Below, one piece after another: positions 7,301 to 10,000 of a stretch of DNA of 10,000 nucleotides. The first letter of the stretch is position 1. Each line of letters begins with the position of its first letter. Below the pieces are notes generated by a model, which did not search any database, was not told the origin of the DNA, and saw nothing but the letters and a program-made list of their open reading frames with translations. Source of the stretch: Acropora yongei (taxonomy: Eukaryota > Cnidaria > Anthozoa > Scleractinia > Acroporidae); assembly GCA_014634225.1 (NCBI GenBank), contig BLFN01000029.1:324151-334150 (forward strand), in the 5' to 3' direction. A program made the position numbers and the translations under genes.

Positions 7301-8233
7301 GCTGATCGAATTCCTTATCTTTGCATAGACGTGTTACAAGGTGTGCAATACCTACATGAAAAAAATTTTGTGCATCGAGATTTAAAGCCAAGCAATATCT
7401 TGTTTCACTTTGACCAAGGTATACCACGTCTCAAGATCTCTGATTTTGGTTTAAGCAAAAATCTCGGAGCTGTGACGTCGTCTGGCTCAAGCGTTTACCA
7501 TTCCAATGCTGGCTCTAGACGCTGGATGGCCGCAGAGCTACTTAACTCAAGACGACCTGAGCACACATTCCAATCAGATTTGTTTGCTGTTGGCCTTATT
7601 TTGCATTATTTGTTGGCTGATAGACGTCATCCTTTTCAAAAGGAAGCAAGTGACGAAGCCTGTCAAGTTGGGGTGATCGAAAACAACATCATCACCGATA
7701 ACAAATGTCTTTGGGACGACCTTAGTGAAGAAGCTGAAGACTTGTTATTGCAGTTGATAAGTGCAAAAAGGGATGAGCGACCAACGGCATTAGATTCTCT
7801 GAAACATCCCTTTTTTTGGTCAGATGGGAGAAAAGTACAGTTCATAAGCGCAGTAGCCAATCAGAAAGAAATTGCAACATATAATCCTCATGACCACACC
7901 CGGCCTGTTGTCCTTGTCGTGCAACAGATTGAGAACAGCTTATCTTCTTTGTCAGATTGGAGTCGGCTCTTTCCAACACTCCACTCGGAGATGACCTCAG
8001 GTCGTGGAAGTCGCACTTATGAGACGTCATCTGCGGTGCATCTTTTGCGATTTATTCGAAACGCATATGCACACGTGTCAGACAGCGGACGTACAGGAGG
8101 ATTCCGAACGGCCCTATTAACTGACTACATATTTTTTAGAGGGGTGCCGAAGCTCTTCATTTCTGTTTACAATGCTGTCAAGGCAGGAAAATGGCACACT
8201 AAAGATGAAATTTCAAATGTGCTCAATTTTTGA
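4364..8233 (+). CDS. RNase L/IRE1-like ankyrin repeat, protein kinase and KEN-domain endoribonuclease
   Basis: This is predicted to be a soluble RNA-cleaving sensor: ankyrin repeats take in a signal, the kinase domain binds nucleotide and dimerises, and the KEN domain cuts RNA.

Domains in order. Residues 10-92 are a possible winged-helix/LOTUS-like fold. Residues 105-195 are leucine-rich with CPSLEEIDVTGCSDVT, typical of Cys-containing LRRs. Residues 262-840 hold about twelve divergent ankyrin repeats, clearest at 598-666 and 745-826 (GNTALH, GQTPLH, GNTLLH, GDTPLH).

The kinase spans 885-1152: glycine loop GSGSFGRV (894-901), Lys916, Glu933 in REVQ, HRDLKPSN (1004-1011), DFG (1027-1029), AAE in place of APE (1056-1058), Asp1072, Arg1139. 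The KEN domain spans 1153-1289: Tyr1219, Arg1232, Asn1233 and His1237 match the spacing of the IRE1 active site.

The ATG has G at -3 and +4. Human RNase L (741 residues) has the same order but a degenerate kinase; IRE1 has a lumenal and membrane part, absent here. The 2-5A or other ligand is unknown. Family assignment is firm; the function is inferred. Confidence 0.93.
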   Translation: MDSRLLSFDMDIHNLLTHIVQAEGGNVKLDILEEVFKRRTGFALTLLKSRNNVTSTSSNQQRIVDYLQSILSDEGPLELSITDSCIYLRFADAPLDCSTESEMSLPEVITKLKVSGEITQLDLSRRCFSSPRELLEVCKSAKLLRKLIVRDICFANDANESANLSISLVKHIGWYCPSLEEIDVTGCSDVTRGILLEPEDVLQEYGIPAERAFEVKIIDSLEDHNIKELFTPSLFSNDSSAVRGRIEGFVNEGGLVNISHDGWTFVHTASAIGDEGLISWLLKTGENCKFQPEGSRKPSALDVAVYRHDATMVKLLLHAQKTSEYDPCKFVKMLFRSSDGCDILRNVDQASDPHPRDVVTFFMESMSLDSKTKLLVEIFKALESSFHDVKKEIPSIEDILADLLLRNLMPEDFSVDISIPELNGKTLLMCAVSSPVLVNTLLNLGAKTCIKDEEGNTVLFYAAREATRGTVEALEALRCLLPSCKDVNKRNNLGETPLLYTVSTQRFKGHDVFRSQFSPGSYVKTWEVLVDAGAQIDVKSHENESIIYLILEHIQYLVRDPQTSQSENLISRAVDETIEMINFVHGKDKKLLNGRDTEGNTALHNLVSDSSIHHQEIVRIAEVLLKRMSLVNVQNDDGQTPLHLVKLWTIAKVLLKHGGGANVQDYRGRSPLLFRCLQYVINNESVDMDAWFEDGVNYGLDPWLEDNEGQSVFEVLLQYGKLDDLCSLITSSIYKDKEFVFKKDQRGNTLLHILCNHDKAQVRKLLFTLLQQGADVNAINGEGDTPLHIVCGKLVSLPQQEVDSSIYRKFINPLRSHGADYNLKDKKSCSVLKLVSANKKLVSQIKRTPKQRDCEPFFPWNSVSVAHSEKLFQVVRRHNVGSVEDFFYHRDPIGSGSFGRVFAGINSKDGKEVALKRVERERLRVQTRQENREVQSLVKLARCPQVVTYLRVIERTDFTWIALELMEGHLDDLLSSHPEADRIPYLCIDVLQGVQYLHEKNFVHRDLKPSNILFHFDQGIPRLKISDFGLSKNLGAVTSSGSSVYHSNAGSRRWMAAELLNSRRPEHTFQSDLFAVGLILHYLLADRRHPFQKEASDEACQVGVIENNIITDNKCLWDDLSEEAEDLLLQLISAKRDERPTALDSLKHPFFWSDGRKVQFISAVANQKEIATYNPHDHTRPVVLVVQQIENSLSSLSDWSRLFPTLHSEMTSGRGSRTYETSSAVHLLRFIRNAYAHVSDSGRTGGFRTALLTDYIFFRGVPKLFISVYNAVKAGKWHTKDEISNVLNF

Positions 8234-8550
8234 ACTACCTCCATGATCTCTCTCGTAATTATCGTGCACTAAAACGGTCATCAAAGGATAATCAAGGCAA
8301 GGAAAAAGTTTGATGAGATCGAAGCATATTTTGGAAGAAGCCAACAAAAGTACTACAACATTAAATCGAGACATCCTCGTGTACCTGATAAAAAAGGACT
8401 ACACCTGAAAGCGCCAAATCCCTGGCAAAGAACTTAAAGCAATTAACATCGAAAAACTTGTTAAAGGTCCCTCACGATGACATTTGTTCTATTATTAAGA
8501 AGAGCATCCCTCACAGAATACTCCGGCGTTGCCATTACAGGCTTGTTTAA
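8224..8550 (+). pseudogene. Coding-like remnant directly after the kinase-KEN stop, unrecognised
   Basis: Four consecutive short frames read like protein in order. 8224-8310 (overlapping the gene's last codons) contains NYLHDLSRNYRALKRSSKD. 8309-8434 contains KFDEIEAYFGRSQQKYYNIK and PNPWQRT. About 8436-8465 contains KAINIEKLVK. 8470-8547 contains PHDDICSIIKKSIPHRILRR. Each change of frame is one base, which looks like an old ORF broken by small indels. It may be the front part of the pogo-like element that follows, or a lost C-terminal extension of the kinase-KEN protein. I do not recognise the family. Chance remains possible. Confidence 0.33.
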
Positions 8551-8639
8551 ATCAAGCTATTGCACTCATAAAGCAATAAGTGTAAAATGAGCTAAACCGA
8601 GATTTCCTTTTGGAAAGTTCCTCACCGCAGTTTCACAAC
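8551..8639. other. Short gap between the remnant and the transposase-like piece
   Basis: There is no clear coding text. Because it lies between two plus-strand remnants, it may be more degraded sequence of the same element. Confidence 0.3.
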
Positions 8640-8960
8640 GATTGCAAGCCCATAGATTGACGAAGACTCTGTCAACACTTTCAAGCCCCTACACCAAACA
8701 ACTGCTGGGGTAATTTCTGGATGCCTTACCAAGAAATTACAACCTTCAGACTTTATTGTCAACCGTTGATTCAAAAATCGTATTCGTGAGCAGTGAGAGA
8801 GGTTGATGTCTCAAGTAGTTCACACCTTAATGAAACAGGAAAAATGAGGAGGGCCATCCAAACGAAAGACTGCAAGTGGGTCGCACGAGCTTGGAAAGCA
8901 GTAAAAATTCGTCCCTCAGAAATGATAATCAAGTTTGCTCTACGAACTGGACTCTGCTGA
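8640..8960 (+). pseudogene. Decayed pogo/Tigger-like DDE transposase, C-terminal part
   Basis: The piece reads like the end of the catalytic domain and tail of a pogo-clade (Tc1/mariner superfamily) cut-and-paste transposase. In order: QAHRLTKTLSTL (about 8646-8680), resembling the family's FRAHLTDSV stretch; VISGCLTKKLQPSDFIVNR in frame 8710-8766, resembling the family's PGG-T-LQPLD-N motif; then, after a stop and a frame change, TGKMRRA and DCKWVARAWKAV plus SEMIIKFALRTGL in an open stretch at 8790-8957, matching the usual GRMRRA...W...AW..V...I..SF...GI tail. Stops at 8767 and 8958 and at least two frame changes make it inactive. The catalytic Asp residues before this part are not seen. 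Motifs are recalled from the family, not searched. Confidence 0.5.
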
Positions 8961-9299
8961 GGATTGGAAAAACGCGCTGGTTTTTCCTTCGTTAGGGATG
9001 TCTGAGTTGGATTACAAGGTTCTAGAGTACTTTCGACCAATCAGTAGTTCGGCATTTGTGTCGAACCTTGCCAAGCGAGCCGTGGCAGATTTCTCGCTAG
9101 ATTAGCAATAACTGTCTCTTTGGGTTCGTGCTTTTAACTTTAACTTAACTTAGTGCTGCATGTGACAGCATAAACCGTGCCTTCTTCCGTCAGAAACTTC
9201 AAATTCACCCAATCAGAGTTCAATGTCCGACGTTAAAGTCCATGGCAGAAGTTATCGGAGGAAGGATATTAAAGCATTCTTTAATGACCAGAAGTTCTA
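8961..9299. other. Stretch without a recognisable gene
   Basis: No gene is seen. It contains short AACTT repeats near 9134-9150 but no terminal inverted repeat that could mark the end of the pogo-like element. Confidence 0.4.
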
Positions 9300-9949
9300 T
9301 GCTCTTTCCGGACGCTTTGTAAAATTGTGGAAATAGAAATCGGCGGCAAAACCCGGTTTGAGAATTTACTAAAACAATTATTTCATTCACCCTTGTTGGA
9401 TATGAAGTGATTATTAAGGAAATGAAAGCAAGAAATAAGGAACCAGCTTTCCGAAATCTCTAAACGAAATTGGATTACTTCAGAATACTACGTGAACATC
9501 CGGACACGAACTTCAAGTTAGAATTTGGAGAGGTCGAACGTAATTAATTAGACTTTTTAAAAGATGGCTGTAAGGAGGCGTATGAAGCATTTGAAAGCCT
9601 CCTTGATACTTTTGCGAAGAAAGAAGAAACTAAGTCATTGCTGCACAGATTAAACGCAAAATTAAAATCATCTAGAAGTTCGAAAGCCAGCTCAAATAGA
9701 CTCTCTCTACATTCCGCCTCGCAACCTGGAACAGACGCTGCTGCAAAAGCAGCCACCGTCAAGATTGAAATGGAGAATCTTGAAAAAGAAAATGAACTCA
9801 AGCGCATCCAGAAAAGGAATATGCGCTTGCCAAGGCAAGAGAAAGCGCGTACAAAGAAATTCTGGATAAAGACTGAAAGACTAGGCAAAGGGAATTGTAA
9901 ATCCATCCTGTATAATGCAAGTACTTGGAACAGAATTCGCAGCAAGTAA
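9300..9949 (+). pseudogene. Decayed serine-rich coiled-coil ORF, possibly retrotransposon gag-like
   Basis: One frame reads like protein from about 9452 to 9810 with only one or two stops. It contains KLDYFRILREHPDTNFKLEF (about 9467-9526), a TAA at 9545-9547, then DFLKDGCKEAYEAFESLLD from 9551, a Ser-rich basic linker SSRSSKASSNRLSLHSAS (about 9669-9722), an Ala-rich turn and a Glu/Lys coiled coil (ENLEKENELKRIQK). From about 9812 the helical text continues in a different frame and soon meets a TGA near 9878; the original frame runs on to the TAA at 9947-9949. An earlier segment near 9318-9400 (EIEIGGKTRFENLL) also looks coding. Ser-rich linkers followed by Ala/Lys/Glu coiled coils are common at the N terminus of gag-like proteins of cnidarian LTR retrotransposons, but no protease, RT or zinc knuckle is in view. 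It is inactive by stop and frameshift; the family is uncertain. Confidence 0.4.
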
Positions 9950-10000
9950 AGGCGTCGTCATCTACCAGTTGCGCGAACTTTGCTCTCAAGTAAACTGCAA

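Noticed and set aside
8360..8365. ATTAAA as a polyadenylation signal for the kinase-KEN gene
   Set aside because: A single variant hexamer in AT-rich DNA inside a coding-like remnant, with no clear downstream GU-rich element. It cannot be supported without transcript data.
8771..9040. 89-codon open frame on the minus strand
   Set aside because: It is antisense to the pogo-like transposase text, which gives the more recognisable protein on the plus strand.

Overview
This is an animal nuclear genome window, most likely from a cnidarian such as a coral or sea anemone. The sequence is AT-rich. It has one long eukaryotic-style coding exon, a plausible 3' splice site just before it, (TTA)n microsatellites, and several decayed transposable elements. 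There are no bacterial operons or ribosome binding sites. The cnidarian assignment is an inference from the style of the retroelement and repeat remnants and was not tested.

The one intact gene is at 4364-8233 on the plus strand and encodes 1289 residues in a single open exon. Read from N to C terminus it has a possible small winged-helix (LOTUS-like) domain, a short leucine-rich region, about a dozen divergent ankyrin repeats, a complete protein kinase domain with all classical motifs, and a C-terminal KEN ribonuclease domain. Ankyrin-kinase-KEN is the order of vertebrate RNase L. The kinase and nuclease, however, look more like IRE1: the DFG is intact, and the Tyr-Arg-Asn-His nuclease residues sit at IRE1 spacing. 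There is no signal peptide or membrane segment, so a soluble sensor is expected. This is the outstanding feature of the window.

Left flank, 1-4340. Positions 1-690 hold nothing recognisable. Positions 690-1221 (minus) hold a protein-like but frameshifted remnant of unknown identity. Positions 1621-1995 hold a two-unit tandem repeat of about 190 bases per unit. Positions 2250-2313 hold a cluster of GGACCCC repeats with a perfect hairpin. Positions 2706-4240 hold a 5'-truncated, frameshifted non-LTR retrotransposon on the minus strand, bracketed by (TTA)n microsatellites. A polypyrimidine tract and AG at 4331-4344 suggest that the retrotransposon lies in a 5' intron of the kinase-KEN gene.

Right flank, 8234-10000. 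Positions 8224-8550 contain successive short coding-like frames of unknown origin. Positions 8640-8960 contain a decayed pogo/Tigger-like DDE transposase C-terminal part. Positions 9300-9949 contain a decayed serine-rich, coiled-coil remnant that may be gag-like. The flanks look like a graveyard of mobile elements around one conserved single-exon gene, a setting often seen for fast-evolving immune genes; the immune role is inferred.
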